This document shows, one piece after another, positions 42,825 through 52,020 of a stretch of DNA of 64,000 bases. The stretch is from Bacteroidota bacterium (GTDB taxonomy: Bacteria > Bacteroidota > Rhodothermia > JANXDC01). A program made the position numbers and the translations under genes. The stretch's first letter is position 1. Every line of letters begins with the position of its first letter. The DNA lies in the NCBI GenBank assembly GCA_025998875.1, contig AP024675.1, forward strand, positions 1,709,549 through 1,773,548. The letters are read 5' to 3'. The notes beneath the pieces are model-generated. The model was not told the origin of the DNA. It did not search any database and saw only the letters and a program-made list of their open reading frames with translations.

Positions 42825-44821
42825 TCCTCGAGCACCTGTACTTGCAACGCCGGATCGCCGGGCAGGAGGCGATCGAGCACCTCCCATCCCTCCAGAAGCC
42901 GGCCAAAGGCCGTGTATCGGCCATCCAGGTGGGGTTGCGCACTATGGCAGATGAAATACTGGCTACCCTCGGTGTCTTTACCCGCGCTGGCCATGCCGAG
43001 CGTGCCGCGTTCGAAGCGCAGGTGGGTGAATTCGCTGCGAATCGCGTATTCCGGCCCACCCCAGCCATCCCCGCGGGCGAAATCTCCGCCCTGCACGACG
43101 AAGTTAGCCACCACCCGATGGAAGGGTACCCCGTCGAGACGTCCGGATCTGGCCAGGGTGAGAAAGTTCCATACCGTGAAGGGCGCCTCTTCCGGATACA
43201 ATTCCAGGAGCATCGATCCGTAGGGAGTATAGATGCGCACCTTTGGCCGCTGTCCCCGAAGCGCGATCACGTCCTCGGCTCGGTATACCGGGGCCGGGGG
43301 CGGAGGGGTGGGGTCGGGCAGAGGCCGACCGGTGAGCGTTCGGATCCCCTGCGCTGCCGCCCGGGCCACGACGGCGGTGGAGTCCACAAGCAGGCTCTCC
43401 AGTAGGGGCACTGCTTCCGGGAGGCGCAGCCGGACGATGGTTGCTATAAGGGCTTCTCTTGCCTCCACCTCTGCGGGGCTGCGCAGGGTCTGCAGGGTCT
43501 GTATCAGCTCCGGTGCAAGAAGGCGGCCCGGAAGGGTATCGGTGCTTGCCGCTTGCGCGGCCAGGGTCATCAGGGCCAGATCGCGCGAGGCGAGGGCTTG
43601 TCTGTACAGGTGCAGGGCCTCTTGGTCAGCGAGCTGTCCGTTTGCCCGCTTTCGGCGCAGGGCCTCGAAGATCGCATTCCGCACCACGGCGGGGCTGTCC
43701 GGGCTCAGGTATCGGGACCAGAGCTCAAGGAGCCGGTTGCGGGCCTCCGGTCCGGGCAGGCGTCCAAGGGCTTCGACGAGACGGATTCGGGCGAAGGGAG
43801 GGGCTAGATCCAGCGTATCTAGGAGCTGTGCGGCCGTTTCTGGCTCGTGTGCGGCCAGCGCTACAAGCAGGAGGCCGCGCTCTCGGGGGTCCAGGTTGGC
43901 GATCCGGATACGTTGGCGCAGTCGGGCGCGAAGTGCTTCCGGTGCTCGCTCCGGCGCTGTGCCCACGACTTCGGCACAGGTCCACCGCACCTGTACATGG
44001 GGATCTTCCAGATGCGGCGCCAGCTCGTCCCAGGGCATGGGGCGCAGGCGGGCCAGCGCGCGCACGGCCTCCACGCGCACGCGCCAGTCCGGATGGTTTC
44101 CCGCGGTGCGGATTGGCTCTCGATCCTCGGCCCGTCCCAGACGTCCCAGGGCGCGCAGGACGTGTGCGAGGGCTTCCGGGGATCCGAAATCCGGCTGGGT
44201 TGCCGCGCGGGCCAGTAGTTCCACCTGATCGGCCCAGCTCGATAGCGGGGCCCGGCTACAGTAATAGGCGGCCACATAGCGGGCCTCTGGGCGGGGGTCT
44301 GCCAATGCGCGCAGGATGATGCGGTCCGTGGCCGGATGGGTTACTCCACGGAGCGCGGCTCGGGCGATCGCCCAGAGTCGGCCGATCTCCTCCGAGGGGG
44401 ATAGCTCCTGCCAGCCGGCCAGGCGCCTCAGGGCGGTTGAGTCGGCGCATTTACCCAGCGCCTCCCACAGGCGAGCACGCACCTCGGGGTCCGCCTCTTC
44501 CCTCAGACGCTCCTCCAGAACGGGCGCAAGCCGGGGGGAGAAGAGCTGGCCCAAGGCGAAGGCGGCCTCCCGTCGTACGGGCGCGCTGTCTGTTTTCAGG
44601 GCCCGTTCCAGAGCAGGCCGGGCCAGGCTGTCCTGCACGCTGGCCAGGGCAAAGGCCGCCCGGGCGCGCACACGCTCATCCGTATGCGCCAGCGCCTCTA
44701 CCAGGGGAGCCACAAGCCGTTTGTCCTGCGCTTCCAAGATGAGGCGTAACGCTTCCCCGGGCTGGCCCCGGGCGATTTCCGTCAGGGTAAACAGGACAGC
44801 AAGCAGAACGATGGCGATCAT
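42821..44821 (-). CDS. HEAT-repeat protein fused to a cyclophilin-type peptidyl-prolyl isomerase
   Basis: A 666-aa exported protein: signal peptide (AIVLLAVLFTLTEIARGQ), about 480 residues of HEAT repeats (ALAHTDERVRARAAFALASV, ALKTDSAPVRREAAFALGQL, GNHPDWRVRVEAVRALARLR), a proline linker (PDPTPPPPAPVYR), and a C-terminal cyclophilin domain (PFHRVVANFVVQGGDF, EFTHLRFERGTLGMAS, GSQYFICHS, LDGRYTAFGRLLEGWEVLDR). The catalytic Arg of FHRV and the Phe/Gln of the active site are present. It is probably a periplasmic folding factor with a protein-binding scaffold. Confidence 0.88.
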   Translation of the reverse strand: MIAIVLLAVLFTLTEIARGQPGEALRLILEAQDKRLVAPLVEALAHTDERVRARAAFALASVQDSLARPALERALKTDSAPVRREAAFALGQLFSPRLAPVLEERLREEADPEVRARLWEALGKCADSTALRRLAGWQELSPSEEIGRLWAIARAALRGVTHPATDRIILRALADPRPEARYVAAYYCSRAPLSSWADQVELLARAATQPDFGSPEALAHVLRALGRLGRAEDREPIRTAGNHPDWRVRVEAVRALARLRPMPWDELAPHLEDPHVQVRWTCAEVVGTAPERAPEALRARLRQRIRIANLDPRERGLLLVALAAHEPETAAQLLDTLDLAPPFARIRLVEALGRLPGPEARNRLLELWSRYLSPDSPAVVRNAIFEALRRKRANGQLADQEALHLYRQALASRDLALMTLAAQAASTDTLPGRLLAPELIQTLQTLRSPAEVEAREALIATIVRLRLPEAVPLLESLLVDSTAVVARAAAQGIRTLTGRPLPDPTPPPPAPVYRAEDVIALRGQRPKVRIYTPYGSMLLELYPEEAPFTVWNFLTLARSGRLDGVPFHRVVANFVVQGGDFARGDGWGGPEYAIRSEFTHLRFERGTLGMASAGKDTEGSQYFICHSAQPHLDGRYTAFGRLLEGWEVLDRLLPGDPALQVQVLEE

Positions 44822-44871
44822 AGGCGCGTGTTAAGCAAGTTGCACCAGCGCGCACGGAGAGGGCAAGTTCG

Positions 44872-44886
44872 GGGGAAACTTTCCCC
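44872..44886. promoter_or_regulatory. inverted repeat in the divergent spacer 44822-44943
   Basis: GGGGAAA and TTTCCCC arms separated by a single base, midway between the divergent cyclophilin and 79-aa genes. It could be an operator. I see no consensus promoter in the 122-bp spacer. Confidence 0.35.
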
Positions 44887-44943
44887 TGTGGCTCGGGTTG
44901 AAGAAGTCGCCGGAATAGTGCCGGCCTGGAGGAGCAAAAGCGC

Positions 44944-45183
44944 ATGATTCTGCTTAACGTCTACGAGTCCAGAAGCCGACATCTGGCCGTCGTTGTCTCT
45001 CGTCCCCCTCATCCCGTAGGGGCCGGAGATCGGCTACTGCTTCCCTCAGGGCGCGCCGTAGAGATTATGGAGGTGCGCACCTATCCAGGTCGGCTGGTGA
45101 CGCTTCTGCTCCGAGATGCTCCCCGCGAGGAGTTGCGCGTGGGCATGCGGGTGCACCTGGCCGTGCGTCGGCCCGCGGGTTAG
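44944..45183 (+). CDS. small beta-rich protein of unknown function
   Basis: A 79-aa soluble protein (ILLNVYESRSRHLAVVVSRP, VGAGDRLLLPSGRAVEIMEV, GRLVTLLLRDAPREELRVGM). The pattern of short beta strands around a G-D-x-L turn looks like a small barrel of the translation-factor domain II kind, but I do not recognise a family. GGAGGAG lies 9 bp upstream of ATG 44944, a strong ribosome-binding site that supports expression. Its stop overlaps the convergent helicase stop by 4 bp. Confidence 0.6.
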   Translation: MILLNVYESRSRHLAVVVSRPPHPVGAGDRLLLPSGRAVEIMEVRTYPGRLVTLLLRDAPREELRVGMRVHLAVRRPAG

Positions 45184-47207
45184 GGAAGCTCGGTCTCGGA
45201 TCTTCCGGGTGGAAGCCCTCTTCTGTGCTCTTCCGCATCCGGAGCCCGCTCCAGAATCATGGGCTCCAGCAGCGTCTCCGGGATATCCTGCAGGAATCGG
45301 CTTGGATTGGCCAGTACGAGCGTATCGCCCCGGCGACGGTGTACGATGGGGTAGGAGATGTAGAGCTCCTCTCGAGCCCGGGTGAGGGCCACGTAGAAGA
45401 GCCGTCTTTCTTCGTCCAGCTCTTCTGGGTCGTCGACCGCATGCGCGCTGGGCAGAACGCCGTCCAGGCACTGGATGAGGAACACCGTATGCCACTCCAG
45501 GCCTTTGGCGGAGTGGATGGTCGAGAGCACCAGCGGGGGTTCTTCGGAGTCAGCCGGAAGCGTTCCGATCTCGGAGGCAGAAAGGGGTTCCAAGGTGAGC
45601 TCCTCCAGGAAGGCCTCCAGCGAGGGGGCGCTTTCAGCCAGCCGCAGAAAGTGATCCAGATCGCGCTCTCGGTGGGGGAAGTCCTCATAGTAGCGGCGCC
45701 TCATCAGGGGGCGATAATAGGAGAGCACGGCTTCGACGTATTCGGCTGTTCGGTGGTCGGGTTCGCGCAGGAACGCCAGCAATCTGAGCAGATCCCGGAG
45801 CCGTTCCCGGTAGCGTGGCGTGGTGAAGAAGCGTTCGAGCGCATACGGGTTTTCGGCCGTCTCCAGCCAGGCCAGCACGTCCCGGATCGTCCGCGGGCCG
45901 ATACCGTCTATGAGGCTCAGGACGCGGTTCCAGGAGATCACATCCCGTCCGTTCTGGGCCAGGCGCAGGTGGGCCAGCACGTCTTTGATGTGGGCCGCTT
46001 CGAGCAGCTTTCGGCCCCCGAATTTGCGGTACGGAATGCGCCGGCGGGCCAGTTCCAGCTCCAGCTCGTAGCTGTCGCGGCCGGAGCGAAAGAGCACGGC
46101 CATCTCATCGAGGCGCAGGCCCCGCTCCCGTTGTTGGAGCACCATTTGCGCTACGAATTCCGCTTCCCAGCGGCTATCTGGCGCGGCCACAAGCGCAGGT
46201 GGCAGCCCTTCCCGACGACGGCTGTAGAGCCGTTTGTCAAACCGTCGACCGATGCCCTGTAGCACGTAGTTGGCCAGGTTTAAAATAGGCTGTGTGGAGC
46301 GGTAGTTTTCCTCCAGCCGCAGGATACGTGTTCCCGGAAAGCGCTCCGGAAAGCGAAGCATGTTTTCCACGGTGGCCCCGCGGAATCCGTAGATGGCCTG
46401 GGCATCATCCCCGACGGCCATCACGTTCCCGTGCGGGCTTCCGAGCAGTTCGACCAGCTCGGCCTGCAGGGGGTTGGTGTCCTGATACTCATCGACCATG
46501 ATGTAGCGGCAGGAGGCGGAGATCTGACGGCCGATGGCCGCATGTTCCCGCAGCAGGTCGCGGAAGCGCACCAGCAGATCGTCGTAATCGAGCAGGTGGT
46601 GGATGCGCTTGTGGGTCTCGTAGTCCTTGAAGAGGGCGCTCAGTTCCGATTCCAGGTCGGCGAACTGGGGATAGAGCTCGGCCAGCAGATCCGACAGGGG
46701 CCGGTTCCGGTTGCGAACCGCGCTCCAGAGGACCCGCAGGGTTTCCTTGCCGGGCATGCGCCGCTGAGCCTCGGTCCAGAGGCGTTGCCGGCGAAGGAGG
46801 TCGAAGAGCGCTTCGGCGTCCGCCTCATCCAGCACAGAAAAGCCCGCTCCATAACCCAGCGCGGCCGCATAGCGGCGCAGCCAGGAGTAGGCGAAGCTGT
46901 GAAAGGTGCCTCCCTGTACGGATCGACACCGGCTGTCGAGCAGGGAGGCGGCCCGGTCGAGCATCTGACGTGCGGCCCGACGGGTGAAGGTGAGCAGGAC
47001 GATGGTTTCCGGGGGCACCCCCCGCTCGACCAGGTAGGCGACCCGATAGGCGAGCGTGCGTGTTTTGCCCGTTCCCGCGCCGGCGACGACGAGCACCGGA
47101 CCCTCTAGGATACGCACCACCTCCCACTGGGCTTCGTTGAGGTCTTGCGCGTACGCGGGCGCTCCGGTGGGTGGTCCTGAATCGCTGAGTACGAAGCGGC
47201 GGGTCAT
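45180..47207 (-). CDS. UvrD/Rep-family ATP-dependent DNA helicase
   Basis: A 675-aa superfamily 1A helicase. Walker [21 protein letters not shown] (residues 40-59), motif Ia [13 protein letters not shown], motif [22 protein letters not shown], motif [18 protein letters not shown], motif [15 protein letters not shown], and motif [16 protein letters not shown]. This is the UvrD/PcrA order, acting in nucleotide-excision repair, mismatch repair or replication restart. Slightly shorter than UvrD (about 720 aa). ATG 47207 overlaps the pyrB stop (ATGA), an unusual operon partner for a helicase. Confidence 0.93.
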   Translation of the reverse strand: MTRRFVLSDSGPPTGAPAYAQDLNEAQWEVVRILEGPVLVVAGAGTGKTRTLAYRVAYLVERGVPPETIVLLTFTRRAARQMLDRAASLLDSRCRSVQGGTFHSFAYSWLRRYAAALGYGAGFSVLDEADAEALFDLLRRQRLWTEAQRRMPGKETLRVLWSAVRNRNRPLSDLLAELYPQFADLESELSALFKDYETHKRIHHLLDYDDLLVRFRDLLREHAAIGRQISASCRYIMVDEYQDTNPLQAELVELLGSPHGNVMAVGDDAQAIYGFRGATVENMLRFPERFPGTRILRLEENYRSTQPILNLANYVLQGIGRRFDKRLYSRRREGLPPALVAAPDSRWEAEFVAQMVLQQRERGLRLDEMAVLFRSGRDSYELELELARRRIPYRKFGGRKLLEAAHIKDVLAHLRLAQNGRDVISWNRVLSLIDGIGPRTIRDVLAWLETAENPYALERFFTTPRYRERLRDLLRLLAFLREPDHRTAEYVEAVLSYYRPLMRRRYYEDFPHRERDLDHFLRLAESAPSLEAFLEELTLEPLSASEIGTLPADSEEPPLVLSTIHSAKGLEWHTVFLIQCLDGVLPSAHAVDDPEELDEERRLFYVALTRAREELYISYPIVHRRRGDTLVLANPSRFLQDIPETLLEPMILERAPDAEEHRRGLPPGRSETELP

Positions 47208-48175
47208 TGCGCGGGCCCTGTTTCCCCTTCCGGGCGCGGCATGCCGGCCAGCAGGTAGAGCACGGCCATGCGCACGGCCACCCCGTTGGTGACCTGGTCC
47301 AGAATCACAGACTGTGGGGAATCGGCCACCTCGTCGGCCAGTTCTACGCCCCGGTTGATCGGTCCGGGATGCAGGATCACCAGATCGGGATAGCGCTCCA
47401 GGTGCTCGGGCCGGATGCCGTAGGTGAAGTGGTATTCCCGCAGGCTGGGCAGAAGGCCGGCCTGCTGGCGCTCCAGCTGCAAGCGGAGCGCGATGACGGC
47501 CTGCGCTCCCTCGAGGGCCTCCTCCAGGCGGGTGGTCACCTCCACGCCGAGCGTTTCGATCCCGGCCGGGAGCAGTGTGGCCGGGCCGCAGACGATAACG
47601 GAGGCGCCGAGCTTACGCAGGCCGTGGATATTGGATCGCGCCACCCGGCTGTGGGCGATGTCTCCTACAATGGCTACGCGCAGGCCCTGGATGCGGCCGA
47701 AGCGCTCCCGGAGCGTATACATGTCCAGCAGCGCCTGCGTGGGGTGTTCATGGGCCCCGTCTCCGGCGTTGATGATCTGGGCCGCTGTCCATCGGGCCAG
47801 CTGGTGGGGGGCACCGGAGGCGGAGTGCCGGATGACGACCATGTCGATCTTCATCGCCTCCAGATTCCGTGCCGTATCCCGGAGCGTCTCGCCCTTGCTC
47901 AGGCTGGAGCCCGCGGCCTGAAAGGAGACCACGTCGGCCGACAGCCGCCGTTCGGCCAGCTCGAAGGAGATGCGGGTGCGCGTAGAGGGCTCGAAGAACA
48001 GGTTGACGATCGTGCGATCCCGCAGCGCGGGCACTTTCTTGACCGGGCGTTCCAGAACCTGGCGGAAGTGTCGGGCCGTATCGAGGATGAGCTCGATCTC
48101 GGCGGCGGAGTATTCCTCCAGCCCCAGCAGGTGGCGGTGATGCAGATGGGTGAGCACGGTGCGCTGGGTGGGCAT
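47204..48175 (-). CDS. pyrB: aspartate carbamoyltransferase catalytic subunit
   Basis: A 323-aa enzyme condensing carbamoyl phosphate and aspartate in pyrimidine synthesis. [20 protein letters not shown] carries the STRT carbamoyl-phosphate motif (about residues 57-76). [19 protein letters not shown] is the 80s loop, [16 protein letters not shown] and [17 protein letters not shown] are further signatures. No regulatory pyrI is present, so control probably comes through PyrR. It begins 4 bp after pyrR and overlaps the helicase gene at its end. Confidence 0.96.
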   Translation of the reverse strand: MPTQRTVLTHLHHRHLLGLEEYSAAEIELILDTARHFRQVLERPVKKVPALRDRTIVNLFFEPSTRTRISFELAERRLSADVVSFQAAGSSLSKGETLRDTARNLEAMKIDMVVIRHSASGAPHQLARWTAAQIINAGDGAHEHPTQALLDMYTLRERFGRIQGLRVAIVGDIAHSRVARSNIHGLRKLGASVIVCGPATLLPAGIETLGVEVTTRLEEALEGAQAVIALRLQLERQQAGLLPSLREYHFTYGIRPEHLERYPDLVILHPGPINRGVELADEVADSPQSVILDQVTNGVAVRMAVLYLLAGMPRPEGETGPAQ

Positions 48176-48179
48176 GGGC

Positions 48180-48725
48180 TTAAGTGGCGATTTCGAGCAA
48201 GTAGACGGCGTCTTCGGCGTCGATTTCCTGAAGCGCTACCCGTACGCGTTCCCGGGCCGTGGTGGGCACCTGCCTGCCCACGTAGTCCGGACATATGGGC
48301 AACTCCCGCCCCCCACGATCGATGAGCACGGCCAGCCGGATCTGGGCGGGTCGGCCGTAATCAAGCAGCGCGTCCATGGCCGCGCGCGCCGTGCGGCCCG
48401 TATAGAGCACGTCGTCTACGAGCACAACCGAGCGCCCTTCCACGGAAAAGGGCAATTCCGTGGGCCGGATCGGAGAGCTGGGGCGCAGGCGGAGATCGTC
48501 CCGGTACAGGGTCGCATCCAGAGCGCCCACCGGGATCGCGAGCCCTTCATCTTTTGCGATCCAGTCGGCCAGGCGGCGGGCCAGGAACACCCCGCGCCTT
48601 TGCAGACCGATCAGGGCCAGCGCTTCCGGTTCCCGTACGGGCTCGATGATCTCCTGCGCCATGCGGCGGAGCGCACGTTCCAGCTCCCGGGCATCGAGGA
48701 GGCGGGCTTTGATCGTTTCCCCCAT
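48180..48725 (-). CDS. pyrR: PyrR bifunctional regulator/uracil phosphoribosyltransferase
   Basis: A 181-aa type I phosphoribosyltransferase. The PRPP loop [20 protein letters not shown] is at about residues 100-119, preceded by [10 protein letters not shown], and [18 protein letters not shown] lies near residue 40. In many bacteria PyrR senses UMP and binds pyr mRNA to attenuate transcription; I do not see a clear anti-terminator/terminator pair in the 109-bp leader. ATG 48725 is used since the extended frame runs antisense through radA. It leads pyrR-pyrB-uvrD. Confidence 0.93.
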   Translation of the reverse strand: MGETIKARLLDARELERALRRMAQEIIEPVREPEALALIGLQRRGVFLARRLADWIAKDEGLAIPVGALDATLYRDDLRLRPSSPIRPTELPFSVEGRSVVLVDDVLYTGRTARAAMDALLDYGRPAQIRLAVLIDRGGRELPICPDYVGRQVPTTARERVRVALQEIDAEDAVYLLEIAT

Positions 48726-48751
48726 GGTCGGAGTTAAACTTACACAGCAGA

Positions 48752-48763
48752 CGGACTTGTCCG
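48752..48763. promoter_or_regulatory. palindrome between divergent pyrR and radA
   Basis: CGGACTTGTCCG is a perfect 5-bp inverted repeat with a 2-bp centre, lying in the 109-bp spacer shared by pyrR (-) and radA (+). A weak promoter-like TTACAC-N19-TATACG runs across it for radA. It may be an operator. Confidence 0.35.
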
Positions 48764-48834
48764 CTATACGGCAGTCCGCTGGCAGAAGCTCACCCCCAGG
48801 CCGTACTTTTCTGTGGCACAGAGGACGAAGCCGC

Positions 48835-50190
48835 GTGCCGAAGACGATCAGCCGCTTTACCTGCCAATCCTGCGGATATGAAAGCCCGCGCTGGCTGGGG
48901 CAATGTCCGGCCTGTGGGGCCTGGAATACGCTCGTAGAGGAGACGGTAGCCGTTTCGGCGGCGCGGCCGCGGCGTGCCAGCAACGTCCCCGCTCCGGAAG
49001 CTGTTCCCTTGAAGGCCGTGCTTCCCATGCCGGAGGCGCGCTGGCGGACGGGGATCGGGGAGCTGGATCGTGTCCTCGGGGGAGGGATTATGCGCGCCTC
49101 CGTGGTGCTCCTGGGGGGCGATCCGGGCATCGGCAAGTCCACCCTGCTTCTGCAGCTGGCCGAGCGTCTGGGGGAGAGGCAGTTGCTGTACGTGACCGGC
49201 GAGGAGTCCCTGGAACAGGTCCGGCACCGGGCCGAACGGCTGGGCATCCACGCCCCGGGGTTGCGGTTGCTGGCGGAGACGGACCTGGAGCGGATTATGG
49301 CGGCGGCCGATGCCCTAGAGCCGGAGCTCCTCATCGTCGATTCCATCCAGACCGTCTATACACCCGAGCTGCAGAGCGCGCCGGGGACGGTGGCGCAGGT
49401 GCGTGAGTGCGCCGCCCGCCTGGTGCGCATGGCCAAAACCAAGGGATGTGCGGTGTTCCTGGTGGGGCACGTGACCAAGGAGGGATGGGTGGCCGGACCC
49501 CGGACGCTGGAACACGTGGTCGACGCCGTTTTGCAGTTTGAGGGAGATCGGCATTACGCCTACCGGGTGCTGCGGGCGATCAAAAACCGGTTCGGCCCGA
49601 CCAACGAGCTGGGGCTTTTTGAGATGACGGACCATGGCCTGCGTGAGGTATCCAATCCCTCGGAGCTTTTCCTGGCCCAGCGGCGTCCGGATGTGAGCGG
49701 ATCGGCCGTGGTGGCCGCGATGGAAGGAACCCGACCCCTGCTGGTGGAGGTACAGGCGCTCGTTGCGCCGACTGCTTTCGGTACACCGGCGCGCACGAGT
49801 ACGGGCTTCGATGGACGCCGATTGGCCGTGCTCCTGGCTGTGCTGGACCGGCGTGTGGGGTTGTCGCTGGCCTATCAGGACGTATACGTAAACGTGGTCG
49901 GGGGCATTCGCCTTGACGAGCCGGCTGCCGATCTGGCCGTGGCAGCGGCCGTGGCCTCCAGCTTCCGGGATCGGCCGATTCCCTCAGACCTGGTTCTCAT
50001 CGGCGAGGTGGGACTGGCCGGTGAGCTGCGCCTCACTGGCGCCATGGAAAGGCGGCTCGAAGAGGCAGCCCGCCTGGGCTTCGGGCGAGCCCTCGTGCCC
50101 AAAGGGGTGGGCTCGTTGCGTGTTGCGGGAATCAACCTGCTGCGCGCCGAGACGCTTGTGCATGCCCTGGAACTTATAGGATGTCTGTAA
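48835..50190 (+). CDS. radA: DNA repair protein RadA (Sms)
   Basis: A 451-aa RecA-like branch-migration helicase. The N-terminal zinc finger CQSCGYESPRWLGQCPACGAWN is at about residues 9-30 (C4: CxxC...CxxC). Walker A is GGDPGIGKSTLLLQLAE near 99-115. The RadA-specific KNRFG motif appears as AIKNRFGPTNELGLFEM near 243-259. A Lon-like C-terminal domain follows (RTSTGFDGRRLAVLLAVLDR, IRLDEPAADLAVAAAVASS). It processes recombination intermediates. GTG 48835 after GAGGA places the zinc finger at the N-terminus, as in the family. The M28 gene follows after 27 bp. Confidence 0.96.
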   Translation: MPKTISRFTCQSCGYESPRWLGQCPACGAWNTLVEETVAVSAARPRRASNVPAPEAVPLKAVLPMPEARWRTGIGELDRVLGGGIMRASVVLLGGDPGIGKSTLLLQLAERLGERQLLYVTGEESLEQVRHRAERLGIHAPGLRLLAETDLERIMAAADALEPELLIVDSIQTVYTPELQSAPGTVAQVRECAARLVRMAKTKGCAVFLVGHVTKEGWVAGPRTLEHVVDAVLQFEGDRHYAYRVLRAIKNRFGPTNELGLFEMTDHGLREVSNPSELFLAQRRPDVSGSAVVAAMEGTRPLLVEVQALVAPTAFGTPARTSTGFDGRRLAVLLAVLDRRVGLSLAYQDVYVNVVGGIRLDEPAADLAVAAAVASSFRDRPIPSDLVLIGEVGLAGELRLTGAMERRLEEAARLGFGRALVPKGVGSLRVAGINLLRAETLVHALELIGCL

Positions 50191-50217
50191 AAGCCAACCG
50201 AAAGGAGGAAGCCACTC

Positions 50218-51864
50218 ATGATGCACCGCGCGCTCTGTCTGTTGCTCTTTCTTGCCCTCCACGGCCTGGCCGGAGCCCAGCCGGCCCGGTACCGTCCGGA
50301 TCTGAAACTGCTCGGCCGATACCAGCAGACCATCACCCCTCAGGACCTGCGGGCTCATCTGGAGTTTCTGGCCTCTGATGAGCTCGAGGGCCGAGAGACC
50401 GCAACAAGGGGTCAGTATGTGGCCGCACGTTATATTGCTTCCTGGTTTCAACGTCTGGGCCTGAAGCCCATCGGGGATAAGGGAACCTATTATCAGCACT
50501 TCGAGCTTCTGGAGCGGCGTCTACAGGAGGTACGCCTCCAGTGGGAGGGTCCTTCCGGCGCGGGAGAGATCCTGTATCGAAGCCCGGAGGTGGCAGGGCT
50601 CATTCCGCGTTCTGTGGGGCCTGACAGCACAGGAGGGCTCGTGCTGGCCGGATATGGGATCGTAGATCCCCAGAACGGCCGGGATGATTACGCGGGGCTC
50701 GATCCACGGGGCAAGTGGGCCGTTGTGCTCGACGGGGAGCCCCTCGTCGACGGCCGCAGCGCGCTTACCCCGGATGGCCAGCCTTCCATATGGACCCGAC
50801 AGTGGTGGCAGAAGGCCGTGGCCGCCGCGCAGAAGGGAGCTATCGGTCTGCTCGTGGTGACCACGGAGGAGCGGTTCCAGGAGCTGGCCGCCGAATTCCA
50901 GCAGCAGGCCCAGCGCATCGGGCCCCTCACCCTGGCCTATCAGAATCAGCGTCCCCGCGCCAGTCGGTTTCCCACACTCCTATACCTGCATCCTCGGATG
51001 GCTCAGGAACTGCTGGGCGCCCTCGGTCTGGACTGGTCGAGCTACCGGTCTGCCCCCCGTCCGATCTCCCTGCCCGAGGCGGCTCGCCTGAGCCTGCGTT
51101 CTCGCTTCGAGGTCGTCCGGCATGTGAGCCAGAATGTGGTGGGCCTGCTTGAAGGCAGCGATCCCGTGCTCCGAAATGAGTACATCATCATCACCGCCCA
51201 CTATGATCATGTCGGGATCGGAGCTCCGGATTCGACCGGGGATCGAATCTACAACGGGGCCGATGACGATGGATCGGGAACCGTGACCGTGCTCGAGCTC
51301 GCCGAGGCCTTCGCACAAGCCCGAGAGGAGGGACATGGGCCAAAGCGCAGCATCTTGTTTATGACCGTATCGGGAGAAGAGCGTGGTCTGCTCGGATCCC
51401 GCTACTACGTCGATCACCCGCTGGTGCCGCTCCAGCAAACGGTGGCCAACCTGAATATCGATATGGTCGGACGCGTCGACCCTCGCTACGAAAAGCTCGG
51501 CAATCCGTACTACGTCTACATCATCGGCTCCAATATCCTGAGCTCCGATCTGCACGCGATCAACGAGCAGATGAACGAGCTCACCACCCGACTGGTGCTC
51601 GACTACACGTACAACCGGCAGGACGATCCGAACCGCTTCTGGGCCCGAAGCGATCACGCCAACTTCGGGGAAAAGGGCATCCCCTTCATCTTTTATTTCA
51701 ACGGCACGCACGCCGATTATCACCGGCCGGGGGATGAGCCCCACAAGATCCACTACGACAAGATGGCCCGCATCGGCCAGCTCATCTTCGCCACGGCATG
51801 GAATCTGGCCAACCGGCCGGATCGGCCCCGGGTCGACGGCAAATGGTTCAGCACGCAACCCTGA
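50218..51864 (+). CDS. secreted M28-family aminopeptidase with PA-domain insertion
   Basis: A 548-aa exported zinc peptidase. Signal peptide CLLLFLALHGLAGAQP. A helical N-terminal region carries FLASDELEGRETATRGQYVA, typical of this bacterial M28 subgroup. A protease-associated (PA) domain occupies about residues 120-270 (VLAGYGIVDPQNGRDDYAGL). Zinc ligands follow in order: TAHYDHVGIG (His), NGADDDGSGT (Asp), SGEERGLLGSRYY (Glu), NLNIDMVGRVD (Asp), and SDHANFGEKGIP (His). It should trim N-terminal residues from peptides outside the cytoplasm. AAAGGAGG gives a strong start. A hairpin follows the stop. Confidence 0.92.
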   Translation: MMHRALCLLLFLALHGLAGAQPARYRPDLKLLGRYQQTITPQDLRAHLEFLASDELEGRETATRGQYVAARYIASWFQRLGLKPIGDKGTYYQHFELLERRLQEVRLQWEGPSGAGEILYRSPEVAGLIPRSVGPDSTGGLVLAGYGIVDPQNGRDDYAGLDPRGKWAVVLDGEPLVDGRSALTPDGQPSIWTRQWWQKAVAAAQKGAIGLLVVTTEERFQELAAEFQQQAQRIGPLTLAYQNQRPRASRFPTLLYLHPRMAQELLGALGLDWSSYRSAPRPISLPEAARLSLRSRFEVVRHVSQNVVGLLEGSDPVLRNEYIIITAHYDHVGIGAPDSTGDRIYNGADDDGSGTVTVLELAEAFAQAREEGHGPKRSILFMTVSGEERGLLGSRYYVDHPLVPLQQTVANLNIDMVGRVDPRYEKLGNPYYVYIIGSNILSSDLHAINEQMNELTTRLVLDYTYNRQDDPNRFWARSDHANFGEKGIPFIFYFNGTHADYHRPGDEPHKIHYDKMARIGQLIFATAWNLANRPDRPRVDGKWFSTQP

Positions 51865-51874
51865 GCTTTGAAAC

Positions 51875-51900
51875 AGGGGCACCCTCTTCGGGGTGCCCCT
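51875..51900. terminator. hairpin between M28 and metK, probably bidirectional terminator
   Basis: A 10-bp perfect stem (AGGGGCACCC/GGGTGCCCCT) with a 6-nt loop between converging genes. T tracts on either side are poor, so efficiency is uncertain. A second weaker inverted repeat (GCAGAGG/CCTCTGC) lies near 51951-51980, nearer the metK stop. Confidence 0.6.
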
Positions 51901-52020
51901 TCTGCCTGCGATAGGGGATCGCGTATTTGCCCGCACCGGGCTTGCGCGTGCAGAGGGGTACCTGGATGCTCCTCTGCCTGATTTGAAGCGGCCAGAAAAC
52001 CTCGGGGTATCCGGGACGGA

